This document shows, piece by piece, positions 54,752 to 63,702 of a DNA stretch of 64,000 bases. The DNA comes from Terrilactibacillus laevilacticus (GTDB taxonomy: Bacteria > Bacillota > Bacilli > Bacillales > Sporolactobacillaceae), in assembly GCF_006517395.1 (NCBI RefSeq), contig NZ_VDCY01000002.1:310001-374000 (forward strand). The letters run 5' to 3'. The position numbers and the translations under genes are program-made. Position 1 is the first letter of the stretch, and each line of letters opens with the position of its first letter. Below the pieces are notes generated by a model. It was not told where the DNA came from and ran no database searches. It saw only the letters and a program-made list of their open reading frames with translations.

Positions 54752-56386
54752 TTATAATGCCTTATATTCTGGAGTCCAAATCGCTTGATTTATGGCTTCA
54801 TCAATATCGTCGATCTCCACTTGATGATGGCCTTCTCTTAGAGTTTCTTTTACCACCGCTTTTGCCACAAGTTTGGAAGTTTCATTCAACCTTCTAACGG
54901 ATGGCAGCATGGGTGCACCTGGTTTTGAAACATCAATCACATCAGCTACAGCATGTGCGGCTGCCGATAGCATATTAGCCGTTACTCGAGTTGCTTTGGC
55001 TATCGCGATACCAAAACCAAGTCCAGGATAAAGGAGGGCATTATTAGCCTGTCCTATTTTGTAAAACACACCGTTATACTCCACTGGAGCTGATGGACTG
55101 CCTGTCACAACGAGAGCCTTCCCATCTGTCCATCGTATTAAATCGTTTGCTTTTGCTTCAGCTAATCTCGTTGGGTTCGATATTGGAAAAATAGCTGGAC
55201 GTTCCGTATGTTTCGCCATCTCTTTTACGACTTCTTCTGTGAAAGCACCACTTACACCTGAAGCACCAATAAGCATCGTTGGTTTAACTTCTTTTACAAT
55301 ATGATAGAGATTACTCACGGTTTTTCCATCAAATTTTTCAGAGGACTGTGCAAATTTAACTTGTCCAGTGGTTAATCCTTCCATAATATCTATGACTAAT
55401 CCATGTCGATCAACCATATAAAATTGCTTAATGGCTTCTGCTTCGCTAAGATCCGTTGACCGAACGATTTCTTCTACAAGTTGTTCTGCAATTCCTATCC
55501 CTGCCGTCCCTGCACCAAATATTAGAATCCGTTGATCTTGCAATGGAATGTGGGAAACTTTTATCGTAGCAAGCGCCGCTGCCACCATCATAATCCCTGT
55601 TCCTTGGATGTCATCATTAAATGTACAAATTCTATCATTGTATTTTTCCAAAATTCTCGCTGCATTACTGCGTCCAAAATCTTCCCAATGAAGCAGAGCT
55701 TTTGGAAAAACCTCTTGTACTTCATGAACAAATAGCTCAATAAAAGCATCATATTGTTCACCCTCAATACGTTTATGCCTATTCCCAAGATAGTGAGGAT
55801 CATTTAATAAGGTATCATTATTTGTGCCAACATCTAAAACAACAGGTAAAATGTGTGAAGGATCAATGCCTGATGCTGCTGTATAGACAGCTAGTTTTCC
55901 AACTGAAATATTAACACCATTGACTCCCCAATCTCCTATTCCAAGAATCCCTTCTCCATCTGTTACGATAATAATATCAATATCGTTTGGTTCAGAGACA
56001 GCATTTAGCAATGCCTGGTGAATATCTTCAGGCCGATTGATGGACAGAAATACAGCATCCTTAGGCGTCGTGTAAGTTTGATTATATTGCATGACAGCAT
56101 CACCGATCGTCGGTGTATAAATAATAGGAAGAAATTCTGATATATGTTTAGAAACAACATAATAAAAGAGTGTTCGATTCGTATCATATATCTGCATTAA
56201 AAACAAATGTTTTTCCATGTTATCAGCTTTTTGTTGAATTTGATCATATATTTGGTTTGCTTGTTCTTCAATCGTTTGAATCACAGGCGGAAGAAGACCT
56301 TGTAATTTATATTTCACTCTCTCTTCTTCTGTAAAACCCGTTCCTTTATTGTATAGCGGATCACTTAGTAAATACTTGCCTTCCAT
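54752..56386 (-). CDS. NAD-type malic enzyme
   Basis: A 544-residue oxidative decarboxylase of malate to pyruvate, of the large bacterial/eukaryotic type. Visible are PIIYTPTIGDAV, VTDGEGILGIGDWG with the catalytic Lys in SVGKLAVYTA, FNDDIQGTG and the nucleotide loop FGAGTAGIGIAEQL. B. subtilis has several paralogues (MaeA, MalS, MleA), and I cannot say which one this matches. It is monocistronic with its own terminator. Confidence 0.93.
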   Translation of the reverse strand: MEGKYLLSDPLYNKGTGFTEEERVKYKLQGLLPPVIQTIEEQANQIYDQIQQKADNMEKHLFLMQIYDTNRTLFYYVVSKHISEFLPIIYTPTIGDAVMQYNQTYTTPKDAVFLSINRPEDIHQALLNAVSEPNDIDIIIVTDGEGILGIGDWGVNGVNISVGKLAVYTAASGIDPSHILPVVLDVGTNNDTLLNDPHYLGNRHKRIEGEQYDAFIELFVHEVQEVFPKALLHWEDFGRSNAARILEKYNDRICTFNDDIQGTGIMMVAAALATIKVSHIPLQDQRILIFGAGTAGIGIAEQLVEEIVRSTDLSEAEAIKQFYMVDRHGLVIDIMEGLTTGQVKFAQSSEKFDGKTVSNLYHIVKEVKPTMLIGASGVSGAFTEEVVKEMAKHTERPAIFPISNPTRLAEAKANDLIRWTDGKALVVTGSPSAPVEYNGVFYKIGQANNALLYPGLGFGIAIAKATRVTANMLSAAAHAVADVIDVSKPGAPMLPSVRRLNETSKLVAKAVVKETLREGHHQVEIDDIDEAINQAIWTPEYKAL

Positions 56387-56542
56387 GCATTAGTCTCCTT
56401 TTTCCATCATAAACAGATCTATGTTAAAAAGTTATTCTACTACTTACTTAGACTAATCTTCCAATAAAACAACTATACTTTAATCTTGCATAATTTTCAA
56501 AATAGCATTCAACTGGTGCGAAAATTTGATTTAATCAAAAAA

Positions 56543-56584
56543 TAAAAAAGGCATGCACCAACGTTTAAAACGCTAGTACATACC
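56543..56584 (-). terminator. ldhD terminator
   Basis: On the minus strand GGTATGTACTAGCGT pairs with ACGTTGGTGCATGCC using G-U pairs, followed by TTTTTTATTTTTT. Confidence 0.88.
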
Positions 56585-56602
56585 TTCATTGATTGTTGAT
56601 TC

Positions 56603-57622
56603 TTATTTGCTTGTTTCAGGTAATTTTACTTCGTTTTTAAGTGTGCCTTTAGTTAAGACTTCATTGAAGTTTTCAAAGCTTGTTGCGATCATGTTTGAAA
56701 CAGCTTCAGTCGTCATTGCGGCAACGTGTGGTGTAATTTGAACTTTTGGATATTGAGCAATAAGTTCTTTGATTGTTTCATCAGGGAATTCCTTGCCGTC
56801 AGAGAAGTTTTTACCGAAGAAGCGAGTTTCTTCAGTTAATACGTCTGCACCGAATCCTTCAAGTTTACCAGATTTGATCGCTTTTAATACAGCTGCCTCA
56901 TCAACAACTTCACCACGTGCAGTGTTAACAAGAATAGCGCCATCTTTCATTTTGCTGATAAAGTCTTCACCAACAAAGTTTTCATTTTTACCTGGGAAAT
57001 AAGGTAAATGCAAGCTTACAATATCTGATGCTGCTAATAGATCATCTAATTCCATAAATTCTACGAGTGCTTTTGCACGATCACTTTGGAATACATCATA
57101 ACCTACAACTTTAGCACCTAAACCTTTGAAAAGTTCAGCTTCAACACAACCGATATTACCCATACCAATGATACCAATGGTACTTTTACGGATTTCTTTA
57201 CTGAACATTGGTTCAGCAACTTCAAAGTTCAAATCTTTCGTTCTGTCCGTTGTGAATGTTGTATGTCTTGATAAAGCAAATGCAAGAGATACAGACAATT
57301 CAGCAATAGCGTTTGGTGAATATGCAGGGACACGAGCAACTTTAATACCATATTCAGCAGCAGCTTCTAGATCAATATGGTTGAATCCAGCTGTACGTGT
57401 AAAGACGTATTTAATGCCATAATCGTGGAATCTTTTAATGTTATCACGGTCGGCTATACAGTTTACAAACAACAAGACAGCGTCAAAGCCTTCTGCTAAA
57501 TGACCATTGTCTTTCGTAAGTAATTCATGGACTAATGTTAATTCATAATCATATTTGTTTGATTCGTGATATAAGTGTTCTTCATAAGGTTCTACGCCGT
57601 AGCACAAAATTTTGAATGACAT
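56603..57622 (-). CDS. ldhD: D-lactate dehydrogenase (2-hydroxyacid dehydrogenase)
   Basis: A 339-residue NAD-dependent enzyme of the D-lactate dehydrogenase branch. The front part (ILCYGVEPYEEHLYHE), nucleotide loop IGMGNIGCVEAELF, NTARGEVVDE (Arg), DVLTEETRFF (Glu) and ITPHVAAMT (His) fit. The ATG at 57622 follows GTGGAGG. It reduces pyruvate to D-lactate in fermentation. A Rex-like box covers the likely transcription start. Confidence 0.88.
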   Translation of the reverse strand: MSFKILCYGVEPYEEHLYHESNKYDYELTLVHELLTKDNGHLAEGFDAVLLFVNCIADRDNIKRFHDYGIKYVFTRTAGFNHIDLEAAAEYGIKVARVPAYSPNAIAELSVSLAFALSRHTTFTTDRTKDLNFEVAEPMFSKEIRKSTIGIIGMGNIGCVEAELFKGLGAKVVGYDVFQSDRAKALVEFMELDDLLAASDIVSLHLPYFPGKNENFVGEDFISKMKDGAILVNTARGEVVDEAAVLKAIKSGKLEGFGADVLTEETRFFGKNFSDGKEFPDETIKELIAQYPKVQITPHVAAMTTEAVSNMIATSFENFNEVLTKGTLKNEVKLPETSK

Positions 57623-57713
57623 AAAAGTAACCTCCACATATTAATTTATTAAATTTTCAGGAAAACGATTTTATAAAACTTATGATTCATTGAACGATCA
57701 CTGAAATAAACGC

Positions 57714-57741
57714 TTGTGATCTATTTCACAGGTTTATTATA
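57714..57741 (-). promoter_or_regulatory. ldhD promoter -10 and Rex-like operator
   Basis: TATAAT (57741-57736) is followed by CTGTGAAATAGATCACAA (57731-57714), which differs from the Rex consensus TTGTGAA-N4-TTCACAA at two positions. Rex represses fermentation genes when NADH is low. Confidence 0.7.
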
Positions 57742-57984
57742 GCACTCTATTTTCACTATAACGCCCATGAAAGTGTCCTTTTTGTGAACATATAAATTGT
57801 ATTATTTCACTTTTATACATCATACCCAATGAAGCAATAAATATGCGGGTTTCAACAATAAAGTTAAATTTCATTCCTGGTTTTTCGAGAAGATATACAT
57901 GGCCCTTTTTAGTATTTCGTTCTCTTCCCTTTTCCTTTTGATGTTTGGTGGTTGGCAAGACTTATTTTTATGTACCTATAAATA

Positions 57985-58031
57985 AAGTGCAGAACTTTGC
58001 ATTTATCCTTTGCAAAGCTCTGCACTTTTAT
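57985..58031. terminator. Bidirectional terminator after htpG
   Basis: AAAGTGCAGAACTTTGCA pairs with TGCAAAGCTCTGCACTTTT (one bulge), about 40 bp past the htpG stop. From 57742 to 57984 I see no gene. A small GGGCGGCGCCC hairpin lies at about 58060-58070. Confidence 0.85.
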
Positions 58032-58071
58032 TCTGCCATTGAATATTATCCGACAAATTTGGGCGGCGCCC

Positions 58072-59952
58072 TCAAACCATAATTTTACATATGTCATTCG
58101 TAAATTCTACTGGATCATTGATTGGCAACCCTTCAATTAACAACGCTTGGTTGTATAACAGATTCGTATATAAACTCAATTTATCTTTGTCATTTTCAAA
58201 GGCTTCTTTTAATGAGTTAAATACTTCATGATGGACATTAATTTCTAATACCTTGTCCGCTTTAATATTTTGATTATCCGGCATTTGATTCAACACTTTT
58301 TCCATTTCGATAGAGACTTCACCTTCAGTCGATAAGCAGACGGGGTGTGATTTTAATCTTTTTGATACTTTGACGTTTTTTACCTTGCCTTGCAGTACAT
58401 CTTTCATATAATCGAATAGATCTTTATTTTCCTTACTTTCCGTTTCTGTGTCTTTTTCATTTTCTTCAGCTTCAAAGCCTAAATCGCTACTTGATACGGA
58501 TTTAAATTCTTTATCATCGTATTTTTGAAGCATACGGATGGCGAACTCATCTACGTCGTCGGTGAAATAAAGGATTTCATAACCCTTATCGGCTACAACC
58601 TCGGTCTGTGGTAACTTTTCAATACGTTCGTTAGATTCGCCAGCTGCGTAGTAAATGTATTTCTGATCTTCTGGCATTCTCGAGATATACTCTTTCAATG
58701 TTACATTTTTCTTTTCTGTAGAAGAATAGAACATTAACAGATCCTGTAAGACATCTTTATGAGTACCAAATTCACTATATACGCCATATTTTAACTGTCT
58801 GCCAAATGATTTATAAAAAGCTTCGTACTTATCTCGATCATCTTTAATTAGACTTTTTAATTGGCTGGCGATTTTTTTATTAATATTTTTTGCAATAAGC
58901 TTTAATTGGCGATCTTGTTGCAGCATTTCCCTTGAAATATTAAGCGATAAATCCTCGGAATCAACCATCCCTTTAACGAAGCTGAAATAATCAGGAAGAA
59001 GATCGGCACATTTTTCCATAATCAAGACGCCGTTAGAATAGAGCTCTAAGCCTTTTTCATATTCCTTCGTATAGTAATCAAATGGCATATTCTCCGGAAT
59101 GAAAAGAATGGCATTGTATCTGACTGCCCCATCCACATTGATGTGAATATGTTTGAGTGGTTTGTCAAAACCGTAGCGTTTTTCTTTATAAAAATTCTCG
59201 TAGTCCTCATCTGTCAGTTCTTTTTTGTTTTTCTTCCAGATTGGAACCATACTATTAATCGTTTGTTCCTCAAGAACTTCTTCAAACTCATCTTCTTTAT
59301 CCTTTTTAGGTTTCTGAACGGATACATTCATTTTAATTGGATAGCGGATAAAGTCGGAATATTTTTTGATAATTCCTTTTAAGCGGTATTCTTCTAAATA
59401 CTCATCATAACTTTCATCTTCGGTATTTTCTTTGATTTTTAATGTGATTTCAGTCCCTACAGTCTCTTTTTCGCAAGGTTCAATGGTATAGCCCTCTGCC
59501 CCTGTTGACTGCCATTTGTAAGCTTCGTCACTTCCCAGTGCCTTACTAATCACCGTAACTTCATCAGCTACCATAAATGCAGCATAGAAACCAACACCAA
59601 ATTGACCAATGATGTCATAACCATCTTTTAATTCAGTTTCTTTTTTAAAAGCTAAGGAGCCACTCTTCGCAATGGTTCCAAGGTTGTTTTCAAGATCTTC
59701 TTTTGTCATCCCGATCCCAGTATCTGAGATGGTCAATGTTCGGCTATCCTTGTTAGCCTCTATTTTTATGTAGTAGCTATCTTTATCAAAGCTTAACGAA
59801 TCATCTGTCAACGCTTTGTAATAGATTTTATCAATCGCATCACTTGCATTAGAAATTAATTCTCTTAAAAAAATTTCACGATTGGAGTAAATAGAATGAA
59901 TCATCATATCCAAAAGTCTTTTGGATTCGGCCTTAAATTGCTTTGTTTCCAT
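58072..59952 (-). CDS. htpG: HtpG, Hsp90-family chaperone
   Basis: A 626-residue ATP-dependent chaperone. The N-terminal GHKL ATPase shows [19 protein letters not shown] and [11 protein letters not shown]; the middle domain holds [13 protein letters not shown] with the catalytic Arg. The ATG follows GAAAGGAG. A perfect CIRCE element in its leader points to HrcA control, unlike B. subtilis, where htpG is a separate heat-shock class. Confidence 0.98.
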   Translation of the reverse strand: METKQFKAESKRLLDMMIHSIYSNREIFLRELISNASDAIDKIYYKALTDDSLSFDKDSYYIKIEANKDSRTLTISDTGIGMTKEDLENNLGTIAKSGSLAFKKETELKDGYDIIGQFGVGFYAAFMVADEVTVISKALGSDEAYKWQSTGAEGYTIEPCEKETVGTEITLKIKENTEDESYDEYLEEYRLKGIIKKYSDFIRYPIKMNVSVQKPKKDKEDEFEEVLEEQTINSMVPIWKKNKKELTDEDYENFYKEKRYGFDKPLKHIHINVDGAVRYNAILFIPENMPFDYYTKEYEKGLELYSNGVLIMEKCADLLPDYFSFVKGMVDSEDLSLNISREMLQQDRQLKLIAKNINKKIASQLKSLIKDDRDKYEAFYKSFGRQLKYGVYSEFGTHKDVLQDLLMFYSSTEKKNVTLKEYISRMPEDQKYIYYAAGESNERIEKLPQTEVVADKGYEILYFTDDVDEFAIRMLQKYDDKEFKSVSSSDLGFEAEENEKDTETESKENKDLFDYMKDVLQGKVKNVKVSKRLKSHPVCLSTEGEVSIEMEKVLNQMPDNQNIKADKVLEINVHHEVFNSLKEAFENDKDKLSLYTNLLYNQALLIEGLPINDPVEFTNDICKIMV

Positions 59953-60003
59953 TTGATGGTTCTCCTTTCATTATATATAAATATATCTTTATACTCTTCT
60001 ATT

Positions 60004-60030
60004 TTAGCACTCTAACGACTTGAGTGCTAA
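60004..60030 (-). promoter_or_regulatory. CIRCE element (HrcA operator) of htpG
   Basis: TTAGCACTC, 9 bp, GAGTGCTAA: an exact match to the CIRCE consensus, about 55 bp before the start codon and downstream of the promoter. Confidence 0.97.
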
Positions 60031-60039
60031 TCACTAATT

Positions 60040-60068
60040 TAATAACATATTTTAACTAATTGTGTCAA
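60040..60068 (-). promoter_or_regulatory. htpG promoter
   Basis: TTGACA (60068-60063), 17 bp, TTATTA (60045-60040). CIRCE lies just downstream, so HrcA would block initiation or early elongation. Confidence 0.65.
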
Positions 60069-60118
60069 TAGATAGACTTATAATTTAAGAAAGATCTAAC
60101 TATAGAGAGCTGTATAAA

Positions 60119-60724
60119 TCATTCGACAAAATTCGGGTGGTGACAGGCACCGAAAAAAAGACGGGATATGTAGAATCTCACCATAGCAGTGGACGTCAAT
60201 AATTTTTTTGATATATCTTTAGGAGTTAAGCCTTTTGAAAGATCGGTTATGAGATCTTTTTCCTGACTAGTTAACCTAATTGAATCTTTTAATTTATCTT
60301 GATCATACGTTAACTTAAGAACTTTTGTGGCCATATCTTGAGGAATGAGAGTATCAAATTGATTAAGATTTTCGATTCCCTTGATAAGAATCTGTGGTTT
60401 CACGTCCCTAAGAATAAAGAAGTCGGCTCCTGCATGCAAAGCAAAGCGTACGTAAGCCTCTTCTTCAAAAGTAGTTAAAATTATAATTTTTTGTGAAGGA
60501 TTTAACCTTTTGATGGCCGTTATCATCTTTAATCTGTCTGACATGGGCATTTTTATGTCTATAAGAATAACATCAGGCAAATGATCCTTAAAAGAGGTCA
60601 TGACCTCTTTCTCATTATCGGAGACACCAATAACCGATATGTTTGACAAACTCTCCAGCACAATCTTTAGACTTTTTCGAATGAGCATCTCTTCTGCAAT
60701 CAGATATACGCTTATATTGCTCAT
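60119..60724 (-). pseudogene. Degenerate NarL-type response regulator
   Basis: A 201-residue open frame related to the intact regulator at 61127 (shared IRKSLKIVLES). The phospho-acceptor Asp is kept (VILIDIKMPM), but the acidic pocket reads IAEEM instead of VEDQE and the conserved Lys is Arg (FFILRDV). The helix-turn-helix is poor (KDISKKLLTSTAMVRFYISR), and the last helix is replaced by FFGACHHPNFVE, encoded by a GGTGCCTGTCACCACCC stretch unrelated to the family. It is probably a decaying duplicate without DNA binding, though an open frame remains. Confidence 0.65.
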
Positions 60725-60798
60725 AAATAGCTAGTCCTTTCTAAATAAATAATGATGGTGACCATTTCATTGCCATAAAGTATAACAGAATTAGTTAA

Positions 60799-60954
60799 AG
60801 TGCGTGTTCAAAAAGGGAGCGAATTAGAAGCAAGAAGATCAAGGCGGCGCCGTTTTGAGGACCGGAATGTAGGTTTTTGCTACATGAGGACCGGAAAAAC
60901 AAGCCAACGCCGAGATTCGCCGCTTATCATTTGTTGACTTTTTGAACAACCTCT
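60799..60954 (+). repeat. R1 modular repeat, copy G (156 bp)
   Basis: Short left module with one 29-bp central unit, like copies A, C and I. It lies between the degenerate and intact response regulator genes. Confidence 0.92.
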
Positions 60955-61098
60955 TAAATCCATTAATTTTACTTTACTTTATTAGAGTCATCCATCCTAG
61001 TATCCAAAAGTCATAATTAAGTGATCATAAGTCATACATACATGCAGTTAAAAAGTAGGACTTTTAAATTTCAATCATTACATTCTGAATCTGAAAGT

Positions 61099-61136
61099 AA
61101 TAAATGAACCCGAGTAACACTGAGGTTCATTTATTA
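61099..61136 (-). terminator. Hairpin at the end of the two-component operon
   Basis: AATAAATGAACC and GGTTCATTTATT form a 12-bp stem overlapping the response regulator stop codon. Confidence 0.75.
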
Positions 61137-61789
61137 GATATAATACTCTCATCAATTGCTTTCATAATGGCTGCTGAACGGTTTTTTACGTCTAATTTAG
61201 AATAAATACTTGAAATGTAGTTTTTTACTGTCCCTAAAGATAAAAACATTCTTTCTGCGATAACTTTATTTTGCAATCCTAAGGCTAAGTATTGCAACAC
61301 TTTTAGTTCTTGTTGATTTAAATCGTACGTATTTTGATTTATTTGATCTTGTTTTTCTGATTCGTCTCTTTCATCACTAATATTTTGATAAACTTTTCTG
61401 GCAAGCTCTTGTGGGACAAGTGAGCCACCATGGTAAACGAGTTCAATCCCTTTAATCAAAAACTGCGGGTCGACGGCTTTTAAGATATAACCCTCTGCTC
61501 CTGCATTCATTGCATTGATCACATACGTAATATCCTGAAAGGTCGTTAGAATGATAACCTTAATATTCGGCCATCTATCTTTAATTATTTTTGTGGCATT
61601 AACACCATTCATGACAGGCATCTGAATATCCATTAAAACAAGATCTGGGGCTTTCGTTTCACAAAGGCGGATGCCTTCTTCCCCATTTTCTGCCAGACCG
61701 GTGACTTTGATGTCGGACATACTCTCTAACACAATCTTTAAGCTTTTCCGAATTAACTCTTGATCTTCAACAATACCTACAGAAATCAT
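61127..61789 (-). CDS. NarL/LuxR family response regulator
   Basis: A 220-residue regulator: receiver domain with VEDQELIRKS, Asp in LVLMDIQMPV and Lys in GYILKAVD, then a LuxR-type helix-turn-helix (LNQQELKVLQYLALGLQNKVIA, split here by FLSLGTVKNYISSIYSKL). The ATG at 61789 overlaps the kinase stop as ATGA. It is the partner of the upstream sensor kinase. Targets are unknown; cell-envelope or membrane stress is common for this type. Confidence 0.92.
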   Translation of the reverse strand: MISVGIVEDQELIRKSLKIVLESMSDIKVTGLAENGEEGIRLCETKAPDLVLMDIQMPVMNGVNATKIIKDRWPNIKVIILTTFQDITYVINAMNAGAEGYILKAVDPQFLIKGIELVYHGGSLVPQELARKVYQNISDERDESEKQDQINQNTYDLNQQELKVLQYLALGLQNKVIAERMFLSLGTVKNYISSIYSKLDVKNRSAAIMKAIDESIISNK

Positions 61790-62979
61790 ATCGTTATTTT
61801 CTTCTCCTTTATAATAGGTATTGTACATATCACTTTTGTACCTTTCCCCTGACTGGATTGAATGACTAAGTTTCCATGCAGGGAGGCTAATCTGTCCTTC
61901 ATTGAGGATAACCCAAAACCTAATGAAATCTGATTTGATCCAATGCCATCATCTGATATTTCAAGTAAGAGTTGATCAGGGTTAAAAGTGAGTTTAATAG
62001 CAATATTTTGCGCCTGTCCATGACGTTTAGCATTTGTTAATGATTCCTGCAAACAACGGATAAGTGTTATTTTAATTCGGTTTCCTAAATCAAATTCCAT
62101 TCCTTCTATATGTAAATCGGTATGAGTCCCAGTGTGTTTTATAAAATCATAGACTAAGTGTTTGATTGAATCGGTTAACGATAGGTTCTCTTGGTGAGGG
62201 GCTAATTGGTGTATGGTATGTCTAACATCATCTAAACCCTTTCTCGCCATATTAGAAATTTCCTTAATGTACGTTTCCGCTTCATTTTTATTCGATTTGA
62301 TAAGAAATGGGAGGGCATCTAGGCTTGTAATGACTGACGTAAAGATATGACCAACTGTATCATGAAGATCTTGGGAAACACGATGTCTTTCTTCATTAAT
62401 GGTCAGTTCTTCAATACGCTCCGAGTATTGCTCTAAAGTCTTATTTTTTTCTTGAATAGAGGCAATCAATTCTTTCATTTTGTAATTAATTCTGGCTACC
62501 CTACCGATTGAATAACCTAAGATATAAAAAATCGTTAAATTCACCAATTGCTCAACTAAACTGTAATTAAATATATGAATAAACCATGTACCTACCATAA
62601 ACATAAAAACAATCAATGACGGTCCAACCCAAACTAAGGGTTTCAATTGACAAACGAAACCAATTGTTAGAATTGGAAGGTATAAAAAGTAATAAACGCC
62701 AATTGTGTGAAATTGATACATTAAATAGATAAATAAGCTGCCCGTTAATAGAAACTCTGCTGTTAGATAATAAGAGATCTTGATGCAGCCTGGGCGATAG
62801 TAAATATACGGAACGAGCAATAAAAGAACGAACCATATAAATAATAATATCCTATCCGAGGCATCTGAAAAAAGAGGAATAATTCCGCTAGCGCCATTGT
62901 AACAAACCCAAAGAAAACGAATATAAAAGAAAACACTATCTAACCAAGTCCATTTTCTATCTAACGTTTGACTCACCAT
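61786..62979 (-). CDS. NarL-type sensor histidine kinase (HisKA_3)
   Basis: A 397-residue kinase. About five or six membrane helices fill residues 15-150, then a coiled coil (EKNKTLEQYSERIEEL), the HisKA_3 phosphorylation site (RVSQDLHDTVGH) and a HATPase domain (LQESLTNAKRHGQAQ, ISDDGIGSNQISLGFGLSSM). It has no large external domain, so it probably senses the membrane, like LiaS or DesK. The ATG at 62979 follows AAGGGGTG. It is coupled to the next gene. Confidence 0.92.
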   Translation of the reverse strand: MVSQTLDRKWTWLDSVFFYIRFLWVCYNGASGIIPLFSDASDRILLFIWFVLLLLVPYIYYRPGCIKISYYLTAEFLLTGSLFIYLMYQFHTIGVYYFLYLPILTIGFVCQLKPLVWVGPSLIVFMFMVGTWFIHIFNYSLVEQLVNLTIFYILGYSIGRVARINYKMKELIASIQEKNKTLEQYSERIEELTINEERHRVSQDLHDTVGHIFTSVITSLDALPFLIKSNKNEAETYIKEISNMARKGLDDVRHTIHQLAPHQENLSLTDSIKHLVYDFIKHTGTHTDLHIEGMEFDLGNRIKITLIRCLQESLTNAKRHGQAQNIAIKLTFNPDQLLLEISDDGIGSNQISLGFGLSSMKDRLASLHGNLVIQSSQGKGTKVICTIPIIKEKKITI

Positions 62980-63121
62980 TAGGCACCCCTTCACATTCAT
63001 CTCACCTCATATTATCCTTTGCAAATTAAGTAGGTCAATATATATTTTAAAAAGGCGTAATTTTTCGTCTAATTTAACCTTTTATTAAAGAAAAGCTTGT
63101 TCTTCGTGATTATTCCGTTAT

Positions 63122-63401
63122 AGTGTGTGTTCAAATAGGTGACAAATGAAAAGGGTTACTGGCTAAGTACGCTGGCATCCTGCCAGAACGAGAGTAACTA
63201 GCCCGTCCTGGGCGTCGGAAGGCTAAGAGCGGCACCGTTTTGAGGACCGGCATTCCACATGATGTGGTAGCTTCAGGCGCCAGCCACAGGACGTGAGCGA
63301 TTTAGCCAACGACCCTCTTGTTTTTACTACATGAGGACCAGAAAAACAAGCGGGCGTCGAGATTCGCAGCTTATCATTTGGTGACTTTTTTAACATCCTC
63401 T
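63122..63401 (+). repeat. R1 modular repeat, copy H (280 bp)
   Basis: Long left and long central modules, as in copy E, and internally the best preserved long copy. Its right end is slightly altered (TTTTTTAACATCCTC). Confidence 0.92.
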
Positions 63402-63404
63402 TAT

Positions 63405-63437
63405 AGTGACCTTTATTTAGCTAAAGGTCACTTTTAT
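63405..63437 (+). terminator. Orphan terminator-like hairpin after R1 copy H
   Basis: AGTGACCTTTA and TAAAGGTCACT form an 11-bp stem followed by TTTATA. No plus-strand gene precedes it, only the repeat. Confidence 0.6.
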
Positions 63438-63501
63438 ATATGACTTCTCCTCATTATATTTAGATATGCACCGTCTTGAACGATCCTTAATAACTCTCTA
63501 T

Positions 63502-63658
63502 AAGTGCGTGTTCAAAAAGGTGATAAATTAGAAGCAAGAAGATCAAGGCGGCGCTGTTTTGAGGACCGGAATGTAGGTTTTTACTACATGAGGACCGGAA
63601 AAACGAGCCAACGCCGAGATTCGTAGCTTATCATTTGTTGACTTTTTGAACAACCTCT
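63502..63658 (+). repeat. R1 modular repeat, copy I (157 bp)
   Basis: Short left module and one 29-bp central unit. It lies 100 bp after copy H in the same orientation and about 45 bp before the lipoprotein gene. Confidence 0.92.
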
Positions 63659-63702
63659 ATAAACAGCACTGCCTTCAAACAGTACCTACAAAGGAGGAAC
63701 CA

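Noticed and set aside
58059-58071. GGGCGGCGCCC hairpin after htpG as a copy of the repeat at 60119-60160
   Set aside because: Only a short and loose similarity (CGACAAA followed by a G/C stretch), too weak to support a family.
57737-58097. Two minus-strand ORFs between ldhD and htpG
   Set aside because: They contain the ldhD promoter and the htpG terminator and look like chance frames.
3271-63658. R1 copies as a CRISPR or tandem array
   Set aside because: Copies are dispersed over 60 kb, much longer than CRISPR repeats and without regular spacers or cas genes.
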